Notes: generated by a model from the sequence alone, not told the origin. DNA of 64,000 bases from Rapana venosa (GCA_028751875.1 CM054159.1:6506300-6570299), one strand, 5' to 3'. Counted from the first letter of the stretch, positions 1 through 12,165 are shown. A program made the numbers and translations.

Positions 1-229
1 AAAGCGGACGCAACAGCAGCAGAGCCTCCGCAGGTATTTGAGGCGTGAGAGGGAGGGGTTTGCGGAGGGGTCATACACCATTTCCCTACGGGAACCCCGG
101 GGCCCCACTCCCAAGCCGCGCGGGAAATTTTCCCAAAAACCCGGAAAACTCCGCAAGATGAAGGGCCCAAGGAGGCATGACGTTAGGGACCGCATCTTGG
201 CTTACCGGGGAGACTAAAAGGAGGGGGCG

Positions 230-455
230 TGAGTGGGAAAGAATGAGTGAGTGGGGGGAAGGGGTGAGGGGGGGAGGGATGGGAGTGGGGGGGTGAGGGT
301 GAGGGAGGGGGGGAGAGAGGGGGAGAGAGAGAGGGGGGGGGAAGAGGGAGGGGGGAAGGGAGAAAAAGGGGGGTTTAGGGGGAAAGTGAGAGAGAAAAAG
401 AGGGAGTGAGAGAGAGAGAGGGGGGAGGGGGAAGGGGGAGGGGGGTGAGAGAAAA
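230..455. repeat. GA/G-rich purine tract
   Basis: Almost pure purine on the + strand, built of irregular GGGAGA-type units. It yields only Ser/Pro/Leu-rich spurious frames on the minus strand. Confidence 0.85.
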
Positions 456-619
456 ATTTTGGTTTGATTGTTTGGGTTTTGGGTTGGGTTTGGGTTTGGG
501 TTTTGTTTTTTGATTGATTCTTTTGTTTTATTCATTCATTCATTTATTTTTCCTTTACCCCCAAAAGGCTAAGTTAAGTTTGGGACTTATTTTTTTTTTA
601 AAAATTTGCCTTTCAGAAA

Positions 620-1060
620 AGGGGGAGAGAGAGAGGGGGGGGGGAGAAAAGGGGAGAAAAGAGAGAGGGGGGAGGGAGGGAGGGGAGGAGAAAAGGAGAG
701 GAAGGGGAGGGGGGGGGTGGTGGGGTGGGGGAGGGGGTTGAGAGAGAAGAAAAGAGAGGAGGGGGGGGGGGAGAGGAAAGAGGGGAGAGGGAGGGGGGGA
801 GGGAGAGGGGGGAGAGGAAGGGGAAAGAGAGAGGGGGAGAGAGAGAAGGAGGGAGAGAGGGTGGAGGGGGAAAGAGAGAGGGGGAAAGGGGGGGGGGGGG
901 GGGGGAGGGAGAGAGTGAGGGGTGGGAGAGAGAGGGGGGAGAGAGAGAGAAGAGAGAGAGAGAGGGAGGGAGAGAGAGAAAGGGGAAGGGGGAGGGGAGG
1001 GGGGGGGAGAGAGGGGAGAGAGGGGGAGAGAGAGAGGGGGGAGAGAGAGAGGGAGGGGAA
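620..1060. repeat. Long GA/G-rich purine tract
   Basis: About 440 bases of nearly uninterrupted purines (GAGAGAGGGG-type units with runs of up to about 15 G). It is the longest purine tract in the first kilobases and gives overlapping spurious open frames on both strands. No gene is supported. Confidence 0.88.
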
Positions 1061-1263
1061 TTGTGATGATGTATTGCAAAAAGCTTTTGCCAGTTGCAAC
1101 AAAAAACAAGTGGTGATGATCGTTGGGGTGGGTTGGGTACAATACACGTAGACCCAATCGATAATTTTCTTACTTTTGAAGAGAGAGAGAAAAGAGACGG
1201 GACGAGAGCCCGACAGAGAAGAGGACAGAGAGAGCCCGAGCCCCTCAGAAAGACGGGGACGGG

Positions 1264-1388
1264 ACAGAATGTGTGTGGGGTTTTTGCGTTTTTTTGTGCT
1301 GTGTGCGTGCGCGCGAGTGCTTTATGCATGCGCGCGCGCGCGGTGTGTGTGTGTGTGTGTGTGTGTTGTTTTTTGTGTGTGTGTGTCC
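1264..1388. repeat. GT/GC dinucleotide tract
   Basis: (GT)n with a central GCGCGC run at about 1,330-1,342. Confidence 0.85.
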
Positions 1389-1449
1389 CACGCTCTTTCC
1401 CATACTATCATCGTGCATTTTGTGTGTGTGATTTTTATTTTTTTTTTTT

Positions 1450-1665
1450 TTATTTTTTAAATATGGGAAAATTAATGGAATAAGAAACGCTTTGTGTTTT
1501 TTTTTTACACCCATCCCGTGGTTGGGGTTTGTGAAAATTTTTTGTATCTTTTTTTCCACGGGTTTTCCCAATGGCCAAATCCCCCGGAAAAGGGAACAGG
1601 ATTTAACGGGTCCCGCAAGATGTTCTGCATGCGTTCGAACAGGGGGCCCTGGGTTTTTAAAAGTT
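1450..1665 (-). mobile_element. SINE-A fragment (decayed, minus orientation)
   Basis: Reads as the reverse complement of SINE-A: the 3' end (aatggaataag followed by the GCAC-type motif and a T run) comes first on the + strand, then gcaagatgttctgcatgcg, which matches the clean copies at 47,860-48,075 and 59,080-59,110. Many single-base differences and stretched homopolymers distinguish it from those copies. Confidence 0.6.
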
Positions 1666-1679
1666 TTCTTCGTGGGGTG

Positions 1680-1815
1680 TGTTTTGTTTTTGTGTGTGTG
1701 TGTGGGTGTGTGTTGTTTTTTCCTGTGTGTGTGGGGGTTTTTTTTTTTGTGTGTGTGTGGTGTGTGTGTGGGGTGTGTGTGTGTGTGTTTTGTGTGTGTG
1801 TTTTTTTTGTTTTGT
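1680..1815. repeat. (GT)n tract
   Basis: GT dinucleotides broken by T and G runs. It directly follows the SINE-A fragment. Confidence 0.85.
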
Positions 1816-1967
1816 AGAAGTTTTTTTGGGAAAAGGCGGGGGTTTACATTTGTCAATGAAAAATGAAATCTAATATCATTGCGTCAATGTCCATTGTGTA
1901 GGGGGGCAATTCGGGAATGCGGTTCTGTAACTGTTAGCCGGGGGGGCGTGCGTTGTGTACATACGGG

Positions 1968-2044
1968 TTTTGTGGGTGTGTGTGTCTGTGTTGTGTGTGT
2001 GTGTTTTTTTTTGTTTTTGTGTGCGGGGCCCCCGTGAGTGTGTG

Positions 2045-2086
<42 letters not shown>

Positions 2087-2210
2087 GGGCGCGGGGCATC
2101 CCTTTGCGGGGCTTTTGTGTGTGTGTGCGTGGCGCGTGCTTTGAATGTTTGTGTGTGTGAGTGCGCGCGTGCATAAATGTGTGTGTTTTTGCGTGTGTGT
2201 ATGTCCTTTT
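1968..2210. repeat. (GT)n tract
   Basis: GT-rich with a clean run at about 2,048-2,083 and short GC-rich interruptions. Confidence 0.85.
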
Positions 2211-2324
2211 TTCGTGCGGGCGGGTTTTAAATGCAATAGGGCAGCGTGCGGGGGTGCTTTTTTAAATTGGGTAAGCATAAATATTTTTTAAATTTTCTGC
2301 CCGAATGATGTTTAACAAAGTATG

Positions 2325-2420
2325 GCTATCTACCAGCCGCCATGGTGCAGTAGTTGGGCCCCTTTGGGGGTTACGGACGGGGAAGGTCGGGGGCCCGTTT
2401 CCCCATAAGAGTTTGGGTTT
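2325..2420 (+). mobile_element. Possible tRNA-like SINE head (decayed)
   Basis: The stretch ccgccatggtgcagtagttg resembles an RNA polymerase III box A. About 35 bases later gggggcccgtttcccc could be a degraded box B (GGGTTCGATTCCC type). The spacing fits a tRNA-derived SINE head, but the sequence is too corrupted to assign a family. Confidence 0.35.
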
Positions 2421-3544
2421 TTTTGGGAAACCCCGGGCCCGGCTTCTCCCCGAGTGAGTTTTGCTGTGGGCCCTCAGGGGGAAAGTCGGGGTCCAAACGT
2501 CGATTTTAATCCATTTAAAGGGAAAGCGAGTTTGAGGTTTTGCTAAATTTTTTTCCTGACCAACACTGCAGGTGTCGGTATCTTTTCCGGGCCCCGGGTT
2601 TGGACCCCGGGATAATATTTTGATAGTAAGCGAAAGGGGGGTAAAAACCCTGTCAAGTAGTCTAAAAGCATATGCCTTCCAAAAGGCAGCATCTTACGTC
2701 ATCCCCCTTGTCATTGATCATCATGCATTAAAAAAAAAAAAAATTGCCTCTTTTTCCCGGTTTGGGTGGGTTTCTCTGGGTTCATGGTGACCTAAAAGTT
2801 TTCGGTTTCCCCCATACACTTCTGGCCTGTGGTGAGTTTGGGGTCAAAGCCTTTGGGGTTGGAGGTTCGGGGGGGGAGGGTTTTCGTTGGGGGACTTTTT
2901 GTGGTGGTTCCCACCTGGGGTGGCAACTCCCAGTTGGCCCCCGGGACTAAAGCTAATACTGTCGTTAGTGGGGGTTTGTAGGTGGTGTCCTGCGTTTTGT
3001 TAGCCCCGTTCAGGCCACTGTACACCCCCCAAAGTGCCCCAGCAGCATTTGCGGGCCCTTGGCTGGTGGCCCACGGGGGCCCTGAGGGTTTGATGGGCTC
3101 CCTGTGGACCTCGGGACTTGAGGATGAGACTTTTAAAAAATCTGGGTGGGGTTTTGTGGCGGGGAGATTGGGAATAAAGGGTTTGTGGGAAACGTGGGAA
3201 GGGGGGTGTCAGAAGATGAGGCACCAAAAAAAAAAAAAAAAAAAAGTATTGGCTATTTTAAACCAAACCGTGCCGGGGGGCGCAGGGGTTAGGGCGGGTA
3301 TTACGGGGTGAAAGGTTCCCCTTTCTTTCCCAAAAAGTCCACAAAAGGACGGGGTTCTGTTTGCCTCAGGCCCTTTCCTAAAAGATTTAAAGGGGGTTTT
3401 TTCTAGGGCTCTTGGGGGAAGGCGCCGGGGTTTTACCCACAGTTCTTAAATTAAAAACCATTGACGCTGAGGGAAACAGAAAAAAGTGGGGAGGCTTTTT
3501 TGAAAAGTGGTTTTCTTTCCCCTCAGGGGTTTTCCATTTTTCAG

Positions 3545-3812
3545 TTATTTCTTTAGTGATCGACTATGACCCTCTCTGATAGGGGGGCCTGACCGCACAC
3601 CCTTATTTTTTCGGCGCCCTGGGGGGGGTTTGGGGCCTTTTGGAGAAAAATCCCCCAACGCTGACTGCCCTTACCCCCCCTTTGGGCGGAGAGTGGGGAT
3701 GTCCCTGTGGGAAAGGAAATCTCCCAAATCAAATTTTGCCCATTTTTCCAAAAACAGCGGGTCCCCTCCTTGCTGTTTTGGAGGTCATGTGGGGCCACGA
3801 CGGAAAAATTTT
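3545..3812 (-). repeat. Dispersed repeat family D, third copy (decayed, inverted)
   Basis: The reverse complement of the two clean copies at 31,616-31,987 and 37,285-37,655. Shared landmarks are agtgatcgactatgac at its start and gctgttttggaggtcat near its end. In between, the order of ctgactgcccttac, gagtggggatg and ccaaatcaaattttgccca follows the clean copies. No transposase, tRNA head or clear terminal inverted repeat is visible, so the class is unknown. Confidence 0.7.
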
Positions 3813-4154
3813 TTACATGGGGGAAGGGACGGGGGTTCACCCCTGTCAACATTCAGCTAGATGGGGTTTTTGTGGTGTCTGGCACAATAGTAAAACCCCC
3901 GATGCAGGGGTCTGTATCTCTGGGGCCCGGTTGATGTGGGATAAAAATTATTTTAAATAGAAAGCGTAGGGTACAACAATCCCCAAACTTTTGGGGGTTT
4001 GGCCTACAAAATCCGTAACATATCTCGTCGATTTAGTTTCGTCAATAGGGGAATATTAAGCAATGAAACATAAAGTATTTTGGTTTCTTATTGGGGCGTT
4101 CCCCTTTCCCCTTTGTTTTTTTGTGACCTAAGTTTTAGTTTATTTTTTTTTTTT

Positions 4155-4470
4155 TTTTTTCTTTTATATCAAAAGATAATGGAAAAAAGAACTTTTTTGT
4201 TTTTTACTTCCAGACCCGTGTGTATGGGGGTTTTGAAAATTTTGTAATTGTTTCCCCCGGGAACCCCCAAGGGGCCTCCCCTTTTTCCAAAAATTTTTAA
4301 AACTTTGGTGCGCAAGATGTTCTGCTGCGTTCGAACAGGGGGCCTCGGTATGTCCTTCCCGTCCCCCACGGGTTGATGTAAAACCCTTTTTGGGTCTGGA
4401 GATTCGGGGGGGACGGTCTTTGGGGGACGTTGTGATGGTCGTCACCCCGGGAAAGATCACCCTTTAGTCT
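4155..4470 (-). mobile_element. SINE-A copy (decayed, minus orientation)
   Basis: Starts with a T-rich stretch and ttttatatcaaaagataatgg, then the cagacccgtgtgtatggggg and gcaagatgttctgctgcgttc landmarks of SINE-A, and ends with the gatcacccttt segment that in the full copy at 58,925-59,279 lies just before the tRNA-like head. Confidence 0.65.
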
Positions 4471-4699
4471 GGTTCTACCACAAAGTTGATATTGCTGTCA
4501 CCAGAGGGGCTAAAGTTGGGGATTTTTGGGGTTTATATTAGATCAAAAACCATTTCCCCCCCTGAAACATCCCGGGAAGTAAACCCGGCGGCAGTGCGGG
4601 GCCTTTCTGTGTGGGTTTGGGTCCTCAGGGGCAATTTATCTTTAAATGCTTCCTAAGAACTTTGGCTCTGATGATAGGGACATGAAGAGCTGTAGTTTT

Positions 4700-4701
4700 A
4701 G

Positions 4702-4741
<40 letters not shown>

Positions 4742-5075
4742 GAGAGAGGAGAGAGAGGGGGTAGAGAGAGAGCAGACGACAGAGAGAGAGAGAGGAGGGA
4801 AAGAGAGAGAAGAGGAGGAAGGGGAGAGGGAAAAGGGGAGAGATGATGAGAGGGGAAAGAGAGGAGGAGAGAAAAGGAGAGAGTAGAGAAAATTTGGGAA
4901 TGAGAATGCGAAATTTTTATTCATTTTTGGCCTTGGCCCCCCATAAAGGGGTTTTTGTAAAAATTTTCTCTTCAAAAAACGAGAGGAGGGAGAGAGAGAG
5001 AGGGGGGAAGGAGAGGTTGGGAGGGGGAGAGAGAGAGAGAAAAAACTGGGGGAGGGAAAACCCATTGCGCATTTT
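4700..5075. repeat. GA-rich tract, interrupted
   Basis: (GA)n from 4,706 to about 4,890, an interruption of about 100 bases, then GA again at 4,980-5,042. Confidence 0.85.
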
Positions 5076-5499
5076 TGGGAAAACAAAAGGGGCGGATACG
5101 TCACAGAAGATGAGTTAGAAATACTTTTTTTTTAAAACAAACTAAAAACTGATGGTTTTTTTTTTAGAAAAAAATTTAAAACGGAACTTTTTAAATTAGA
5201 TTTTTTTTTCCCACTTTTTGAGTCAAATTTGAGGCGGGAGTGAAGCACGCAAGATGGGAAAGGGAAAAAAGAGAGAGAAAGATGGAGAGGGGGGGTTTTG
5301 TAGAATCATGCATGGTTTTGAAAGGTCGTGAAGACTGAAAGGGAATGGCGAAGAAACCCTTTAAAAAATTTTTAAAAGATTGTAATATTCAGTCTATCCC
5401 CTATAAAAAACTTTCTCATGGAGCTGTTTTTGATTTAAAAGTGAATATTAATTGTAACTTTTTCCCATTTTTTGGAGTTTTTTTTGAATGAAAAAGCGT

Positions 5500-5590
5500 T
5501 TTGATTTTTTTTTTGGCAGATTTAGCGCTATAAAAATTCCTTATTAAAATTAATTTTTTATTATTTTATTTTATATTTTCCTCTCTCTAA
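5500..5590 (+). mobile_element. SINE-B 3' tail fragment
   Basis: The sequence gcagatttagcgctataaaa followed by AT-rich trinucleotides matches the tail of the SINE-B copy at 55,820-55,890. Only the tail is recognisable. Confidence 0.45.
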
Positions 5591-6594
5591 ATTACCCGTT
5601 CCCCGTTGATTTGGACAAAACATTTCTTTCGTACTAAGCAAATATTCAAGGGGGGGGGGGGCCCAAAAAACTAAGCGGGTAGCTTGTTTTCCTTTCCCCT
5701 CTGTTTCGATGTCTGTTTAGGGTTGTACGTGGATTGAATGAACGATGTTTAAAACCCAAAGGAAAGGGGACGGAGAGAAAATTTGGGAATTTTAAAAAAT
5801 TGCAGATCACAAGACCCTTTTACCTCTTTTTTTTTTCCCTTATTTTATGAAGGTAGACTTTAAATCAGCCCAATCATTTTCTCAACAAACAAAAACCGGC
5901 TTTGAAAAATTAATTTTTACAATTTCCAGAAAAACAAGGGTTTCCCAACGCCGCACGCACGCACACACCAAAACAAAACAACACACCCCAACAACCCCCA
6001 AAACACACACACACACACACACACCCACAAAACAAAGAATCAACTAAAACTTTGAAATAAGACCCTCTTGTGTTGTTCATTTCGCCCAACCACCCAACCC
6101 AATTTTTTTAACCACCCCACCCCCCGGGTCTCCAAAAACTCCCCAAGGGACTCTAATCGGTTTACGATCACAAACAAAAACTTTTTTTTCCCATTATTTT
6201 CTGTGCCGAAACAGAGCTGAAGCCTTCCAAAATACCGGGGGAAACCCTTTGGGAAAGCAGGCCCGGGGACGACGGGGAGTGGAGAACATTTGATGCTCCC
6301 CTTACGTGCCAAAAAAAAAGGCAAAAAAGGCATTATTGATTGATTGAAATGTTTGTGCAAAAAATTTCCAAACAAAAATTTTTGCATCGTTTGAAAAAAG
6401 TTCAGGCATTCTTTAATTTTTTTTAACCCTCTTAATTTCCCCCACGAACCCCCGTGATAGGGTTTTCAGTTACACCAACCTGAAATAACCGAAAAAAGGA
6501 AGTCCCGACTGGAAAATTCAATGGGGGAATGTGTATCATTTTTCCTGGTGTGCTGGTTTCTTCTTTCCCGGGTTTTTCCCCCCCTCATAAAAAA

Positions 6595-6705
6595 ACAACA
6601 CCACACCCCACACACACACACCCCCACAAACACACACCCCACACACCCACACACAACAACCCCCAAAATGCAACACACACACACCCCCACACACACACAC
6701 AAAGT
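6595..6705. repeat. (CA)n tract
   Basis: CA/CCCA repeats, interrupted by an A-rich segment. Confidence 0.8.
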
Positions 6706-7734
6706 GAAAAAAAAAAGGTGTTTGGGATTTAAAAATTTTGCATCGCCACCCCGGGGCTATAAAGTATTTCGGGGGGGAGTTAAGCACATTAACTTTAAAA
6801 AGCTCTCTGGTTTCGAACCCGACTCCCCCCGTACCCTTCTTAAAACAGAAATAGTTGTTTTTGAATTTTTTTTTCCTGTTGTTTTGTTTGTGTACAGGTG
6901 GGGGTTTTTTTTGTTGTTGTTGTTGTTTTTCATTGTTGCTGTTGTTTTTTTTGTTGTTGTGATGTTTTTTTAGTGGTGCTTTTCGTGTTTCCTGTAAGGG
7001 TTTTACTGCTGTTTTTTTGGCTATTCTTTTTTTTCTATGCTAACCTTTCCCGTTTAAAAGGCAGAGCTAAAATTTTCCCCAAAGTAGCATTCTTTTCTCC
7101 CTGTCTCTTTCTCCCAAAAAAGGGGGAAATGTTAAAAATATGCCCCCCATTTTTTTTAAAAAGGGTTGTTATTTTGGTTTTTGTGTCGTTTTTTTTATGT
7201 TTTTTCTAGGCCTCCTCTCTTTGTTTTTTTTTCGTTTGGGTCCCTTGTTTTTAAAAAATACGTAATCAGAAAAAGTAAAAACAAAAATTTAATAAATGGA
7301 ATTTATGGGAACTATATCTTGAAAAGGGAAAAATTAAAAAGCGCAGCATTAAAACCTATTTTACACAGTAAATAAAAACCAATAAAAAATTTTAATAAAT
7401 TTTTTTAAAATGATTTTTACAAAAAACAGGGTTTACGCTCCCGCCCAAATTTTATGAAAAATTTTTTGCAAAAGTAAAATTTTTTTTCAAAAGGGCATTT
7501 ATTTGGGGTTTGATAGGACATGGGTTAGTGAAGGTGTAAGGTTTTCAGTTACAGCAGTGGGTTTCAAAATGCCAAAGCCCAAATACTACTCGGGAAGATG
7601 TAGTTTCCCAAAAAGGTTGGGGAGACTTTTCCATTTTTTTTTTTTAACCCTTTTTAAATTTTTTAGAAATTGGTTTGGTGAGAAAAACTCCTTAGGGGAG
7701 AAAAAAAAGGGGACAGAAGCCCCCATTTCTAAAC

Positions 7735-7930
7735 AGGGTGTGGCCTGGGGGCCCAGTGTGTTTGGGTCTAAAAAAACCCGAGGGGTGGCGGGTTCGTTCC
7801 CGTTTAAAAGCCGGGCCCTTTCCCAAATTTACGGGGCCAGAAGCGAAATTTAATAATAATAAAAATTAATAATAATAATAAGGATGATGATGATGATGTT
7901 TTTGATGATGATGTTTAAAAATTTAATTTA
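7735..7930 (+). mobile_element. tRNA-like SINE with trinucleotide tail
   Basis: The stretch ggtggcgggttcgttcccg is a good RNA polymerase III box B, preceded at tRNA spacing by a GC-rich box-A-like segment (tggcctgggggcccagtg). The body is short and runs into (TAA)n and (GAT)n trinucleotides at 7,850-7,915, as expected for a SINE with a trinucleotide tail. It does not match SINE-A, -B or -C over the body. Confidence 0.5.
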
Positions 7931-8104
7931 AAAATTTAAAAAAAAAATAATAATAATAAATGGAATTTTTATTTTGAATAAAAAGCCCCTTTGATTTTTT
8001 TTTTTGCAAGATTTCATCATTGTGAGGGATAAAGATATCTTCCCAAAAAAAAATTTCAAAGCCTTTCTTTTTACCCTACTCATTCACATGCACCCTTAAA
8101 AATT

Positions 8105-8255
8105 AAAATTTTACACACACGCTCCCCGCACACACGCACACGCCCCACACAAAACACAACCACGCACCCCACACCCACACACCCCACACACAACACCACA
8201 CACACAAACACACACACAACAACACACCACACCCCACTCCGCACACACAAAAAGG
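8105..8255. repeat. (CA)n tract
   Basis: CA-rich, with CCCCA and CACAACA variants. Confidence 0.8.
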
Positions 8256-8381
8256 TTTTTCCCTTGGGCAGGTGAGGGGTTTTTTGGTGTTGAGGGAGGA
8301 AAAAAAATGAAAGGGAAAACAAGGGGGGAAAAGAATGTTAGGTTTTAAAAAAAATGTGTCTTGAGGGCAGATTTAAAAGCG

Positions 8382-8846
8382 TCATAAAAAGGCTTTTGGC
8401 GAAGGGGAGAGGGGGAGGTCTTCTAGATGGGTGGCCCAGAAACAGAAAAAAAGAGCAAAGGGCCCGGGAGGGTTTGGATGGTTGAATCTAGGTTTTCTTA
8501 AGCACAAGGTATCTGCCAGAGCGGGGGAACGAAAAAGGAGTGTACAAGTGAAGACATTCCTGAGGTAGGAAATGCTGTTTTTTTTGGAAAACTTTGTAAC
8601 AGAGGGTATTTTGGATCTTTTGTTTACTCTCTTTGGCACAGGCAACCAGTGGAGGGGGTCGAAGAGAGGAGAAAATTGCTCGTTTTGTTTTTTTTTTGGG
8701 GGGACTAGGCGCCCTGCGGGGAGTTTTGTATACTTTGAAGAGAGGGGATAGATGTTTGCGGGCCCAGACCAGTCAGAAGTGGTGATCATGGTATTAGTAT
8801 TAAAATTGAAAAAAAAAAAAAATTTCGGATTTTTTCCCTTGTGCAA
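8382..8846 (-). pseudogene. Non-LTR retrotransposon fragment, C-terminal end of reverse transcriptase
   Basis: A minus-strand frame carries the order of motifs typical of the extreme C-terminal part of CR1/L2/jockey-type ORF2 proteins: DPLHWLPV, then YLRNVFTCTL in the position of the usual 'SYLSDLL..Y.PSR' segment, LADTLCLRKPRF (the 'RSS.D..L..PR' segment) and finally the region before 'WNSLP'. The polymerase core is absent, so this is a 5'-truncated remnant. Homopolymer errors in this block may have altered the frame. Family assignment rests on motif order only. Confidence 0.55.
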
Positions 8847-9009
8847 AATACTTTAGGCACAGGGCCGAGTATTAACTGCAACAAGAAAGTTGTCGTTGGC
8901 CATTTAAAAGTTCTGGGGAAAGGGAAAAAGGGTTACTTTGGGGAAAAACAAGCACACATAAAATGAAAAAAAAAACCTTTTAGAAAGGGGGCACTGTACT
9001 TTATAGGGA

Positions 9010-9350
9010 ACATTCTCCCCCAAGAGGAGACAGGGAGAGGAGGGGAAGAGAGGAAGGAGAGAGAGAGGGAGAGGGGAGAGAGAGGAGAGAGAGAGAGAGG
9101 GAGAGGAAGGGGAGAGAGAGAGAAAGAAAAGAGGACAGACGACAGACGGAACAGACGAGAAAAGGGACAGAGAGACAATGCAATGCAAATTCTTTTATTT
9201 GAGATTTGAATAAGAACTCTTGCCCTTTTTCTTACATTTGTCCCCAGAGAGAGAGAGAGAGAGATTAAAGGAGAGGAGAGGAGAAGAGGGTAAACGAGGG
9301 GGAGAGAGAGAGAGGAGAGAGAGAGAGGGGAAAGGAGAGGAGGAGAGAGA
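9010..9350. repeat. GA tracts around a short SINE-like tail
   Basis: Two GA tracts (9,020-9,170 and 9,246-9,350). On the minus strand the segment between them reads aataaaagaatttgcattgc and then passes into CT, the same arrangement as the (TTGTCA)n-(CT)n junctions at 51,125 and 52,755. Confidence 0.75.
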
Positions 9351-9494
9351 GTTGCCTGAGCTTTCACACGAAGAAATCTACCATGAAGTATGTTATAAGC
9401 AGTATTCCTTTCCCTTTTTATTATTTTTTATTTTATTTTTTTTTATTATTTTTTAATTTCATCATAAATATCACCCTATCATAAATTCTCATCT

Positions 9495-9606
9495 TTCTCA
9501 TTATTTTTATTATTATTTTTTATTATTTTTGGGTTGTTGTTGTTGTTGTTGTTGTTGTTTTTGTTGTTGTTGTTTTTTATCATTAAAAATTTTAATAATT
9601 TTGTTT

Positions 9607-9642
<36 letters not shown>

Positions 9643-9800
9643 TTGGGTTTTTGTTGTTGTTTTTGTTTTTGGGTTGTTGTTGTTGTTTTTTTTTCATCTT
9701 CTCATTTTTATTATTTCTTTTATTTTTAAATTATTTTTCTTGTTGTTGTTTTTTGGTTGTTGTTTTGTTGTTTTTGGTTGTTTTTTTATTATTATCTTCA
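9495..9800. repeat. (TTG)n/(TTA)n trinucleotide tract
   Basis: Three clean TTG arrays (about 9,535-9,560, 9,606-9,640 and 9,673-9,688) joined by TTA/TTT-rich sequence. Translations are poly-Cys, poly-Leu or poly-Val and are not real proteins. Confidence 0.88.
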
Positions 9801-10357
9801 TCATTTCATCATCATCACATCTTCATCTTTGTAATAATACTTTGCCAGCATCTTATACCCCTGCCTTCAACGTTTTTAAAAAACTCTGCAGCTGGGACTA
9901 GTCCTCAGAAAAAAAAAAATTTGGGCCCATTACCTCTTTTTGCGTCTTTTCCATGGTTTCCCTTTGTGCCACAAAAAATAAATTTAAAAGATCTGTACTC
10001 TCTCTTACAAATGTCCCCACAAAACAGCACCCCCCTTTCCCTCTGCGAATTTTCTCCACCTGAAACACCCCTTCTTTTCCCTTCGCTCTGTGCAGATTCC
10101 TTTTTGTTACAAAACCTAGATTAAAACCAGTCCACTTTTGGGCCGTCGTCTTTCTCTGTTTCTCGTCCATCGTTTTGGAAATTCCCTCCCTATCTCTCTT
10201 CGCCAAAAGGGCCTTTTTTGTGACTCTTTTAAATTTTGGCCTAAGGGAAAAATTTGTTTCAAAAACCCAAAAATTTTCTCTCCTGTTTCAAATTTTTTAG
10301 CTATCCCTGCTTTTTCAACAGCAAAAATTCCCTACCCTGGGCCCAAAATGTATAGCG

Positions 10358-10378
10358 CGGCGCGCGCGCGCGCGCGTG

Positions 10379-10419
<41 letters not shown>

Positions 10420-10452
10420 GGTGTGGGGTGTGTTTTGGGTGTGTGTATTTGG
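10358..10452. repeat. (CG)n-(GT)n tract
   Basis: A GCGC run of about 18 bases passes directly into (GT)n. Alternating purine-pyrimidine of this kind can adopt Z-DNA. Confidence 0.85.
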
Positions 10453-10534
10453 ACTTGTTAGAAATTTACTTGCATTGGTTTTCATGGACTGTGTTTTTAA
10501 AAATTTAGTTGAGGGCAAGCCTTTGAATTTTTTC

Positions 10535-10615
10535 TGGGGCAAGATACAGCGCTATATAAATTCCCCTTATTTTTTATTTTTATTATTTTATCATTTTTAT
10601 CTTCAAATTTTTATT
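10535..10615 (+). mobile_element. SINE-B 3' tail fragment
   Basis: The sequence caagatacagcgctatataa followed by TTATT repeats matches the SINE-B tails at 5,510, 22,440 and 55,830. The head and body are not recognisable upstream. Confidence 0.5.
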
Positions 10616-10734
10616 GTAAACCAAAAACAAGATGGAAGGTGGAGGGGCGGGTTAAGCGTTTAACTGCCTAACAAGGGAAAATTGTTGTTTATGTTTGTTT
10701 TGTTTTTGTTTTCCCTTTACTACCTTTGTGTCAC

Positions 10735-10936
10735 CCCACACACACAAAACACACACACCCACACACAAAACACACACACCCCAAACCCCACCACACCCCA
10801 AACACACACACACAACACACACCCACTTTTTCTAGAGGAGCAAAAGGATAGACGAATTAATAAATTTTAAAAATTTAAAACTTTCTTACGTTTGGGGGCA
10901 AATAAGTCTTGTTTCACCACACACACACACACACCA

Positions 10937-10974
<38 letters not shown>

Positions 10975-11143
10975 CCCCACAACACACACCCCAAAACACC
11001 ACGCGTGCGCGCGCACGCGCGCGCACACACCACACACACGCACGCACGCCCACACACACACACACACACCACGCCACACCAAATTCCCCCACACACCCAC
11101 ACACTCCACACACACACTCACACACACACACACAAACACTTCC

Positions 11144-11194
<51 letters not shown>

Positions 11195-11390
11195 TCTCCC
11201 CTCTCACTCACACCAAAACACACCCCAAAATACAAAACACACAAAAACCCCCAACACGCACCCCCCACCACATACACACCACACACACACACACACAAAC
11301 CACATTTCACACACATACACTTTCACCCCACACACACACCACACACCACACACACACACACACACCAAAAACACACACACACGGAAAAAG
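10735..11390. repeat. Compound CA / CG / CT array
   Basis: CA at 10,735-10,830. A second block from 10,917 runs CA, GCGC (10,999-11,028), CA, then a clean (CT)n at about 11,150-11,192 and CA again to 11,390. It is the largest CA array in the window and contains no gene. Confidence 0.88.
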
Positions 11391-11589
11391 ACACGTGTGC
11401 TATGCTCTACCAAATTAAAAAAACGTTTCAAAAACCAAAAAAAAACTGGGCTTCATTCTGCAGAAGAAAAAGAAATTAATCAACCCTTTTTTAAAACAAA
11501 GGGTTTTTAAAAAACCCGAACTGGGGTCCCTTGTTGACATGGGTGCTGAAGAAAAAAAAAGCAGGAAATTCCCTTGCAATACCTGGGGA

Positions 11590-12165
11590 GGAGCGAAAAG
11601 AGAGCGGGAGCGAGAGCGAGAGAGAGAGAGAAAAGAGAGAAGGGGGAGAGAGAAGAGGGGAGGGGTGAGAGAGAGAGAGGGGTTGGAGAGAGAATGAAGG
11701 GAAGGGGAGAGGGGGAAAGAGGGGTGGGGGGGGGGGGGGAGGGGAAAAAGAGAGAAAAAGAGGAGGAGAAGAGAGGAGAGAAGGGGAGAGAGAAGAGAGA
11801 GAGAGAGAGAGGGGAGAGGCCCGTGGCTTTACACACTTTCCCTTTAGTCAAAACCAGAGAGAAAAATGAGAGGGGGGGGGGGGAGGAAAGAGGAGAAAGA
11901 AAAGAGAGAGGCGAAGGGAAGGGAGAGGAGGGGGATAGGGGAGGAGGGAGGGAGAGAGAGGGGAGAGAGAGAGAGAGGCGAAGAGAGATAGAGAGAGAAA
12001 GGGGGGAGGGGGGGGAAAAGGGAGGGGGGATAGGGGGGGGGAGGGAGGGGGGTACAGACAGAGAGAGAGGAAAACGGAGGGGGGGACAGAAAGGACAGAA
12101 GGGCAGAGACAGAGAGAGGGGAGAGAGAGAGAAAAGGAGAGAGGACAAAGACAATGACAATGACA
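11590..12165. repeat. GA-rich purine tract ending in (CAATGA)n
   Basis: About 570 bases of GA/G-rich sequence interrupted at 11,818-11,858. The 3' end (acaaagacaatgacaatgac) is the complement of the (TTGTCA)n tail seen after SINE-A 3' ends at 51,395 and 52,755. On the minus strand this is therefore a retroposon tail leading into (CT)n. Confidence 0.8.

Noticed and set aside
468..515. TTGGGT/TTTGGG run resembling telomeric repeats
   Set aside because: Irregular and under 50 bases, and not the TTAGGG repeat expected in most animals.
555..1157. Long Ser/Pro/Leu-rich open frames on the minus strand
   Set aside because: They are translations of a purine/pyrimidine tract, with overlapping frames on both strands and no domain.
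2982..3311. 109-residue plus-strand frame with mixed composition
   Set aside because: Lies in the noisy block, has no recognisable motif, and the opposite strand is equally open.
10892..11479. His/Thr-rich 195-residue frame
   Set aside because: Translation of (CA)n and (CT)n arrays. The other strand gives an equally long Cys/Val frame.
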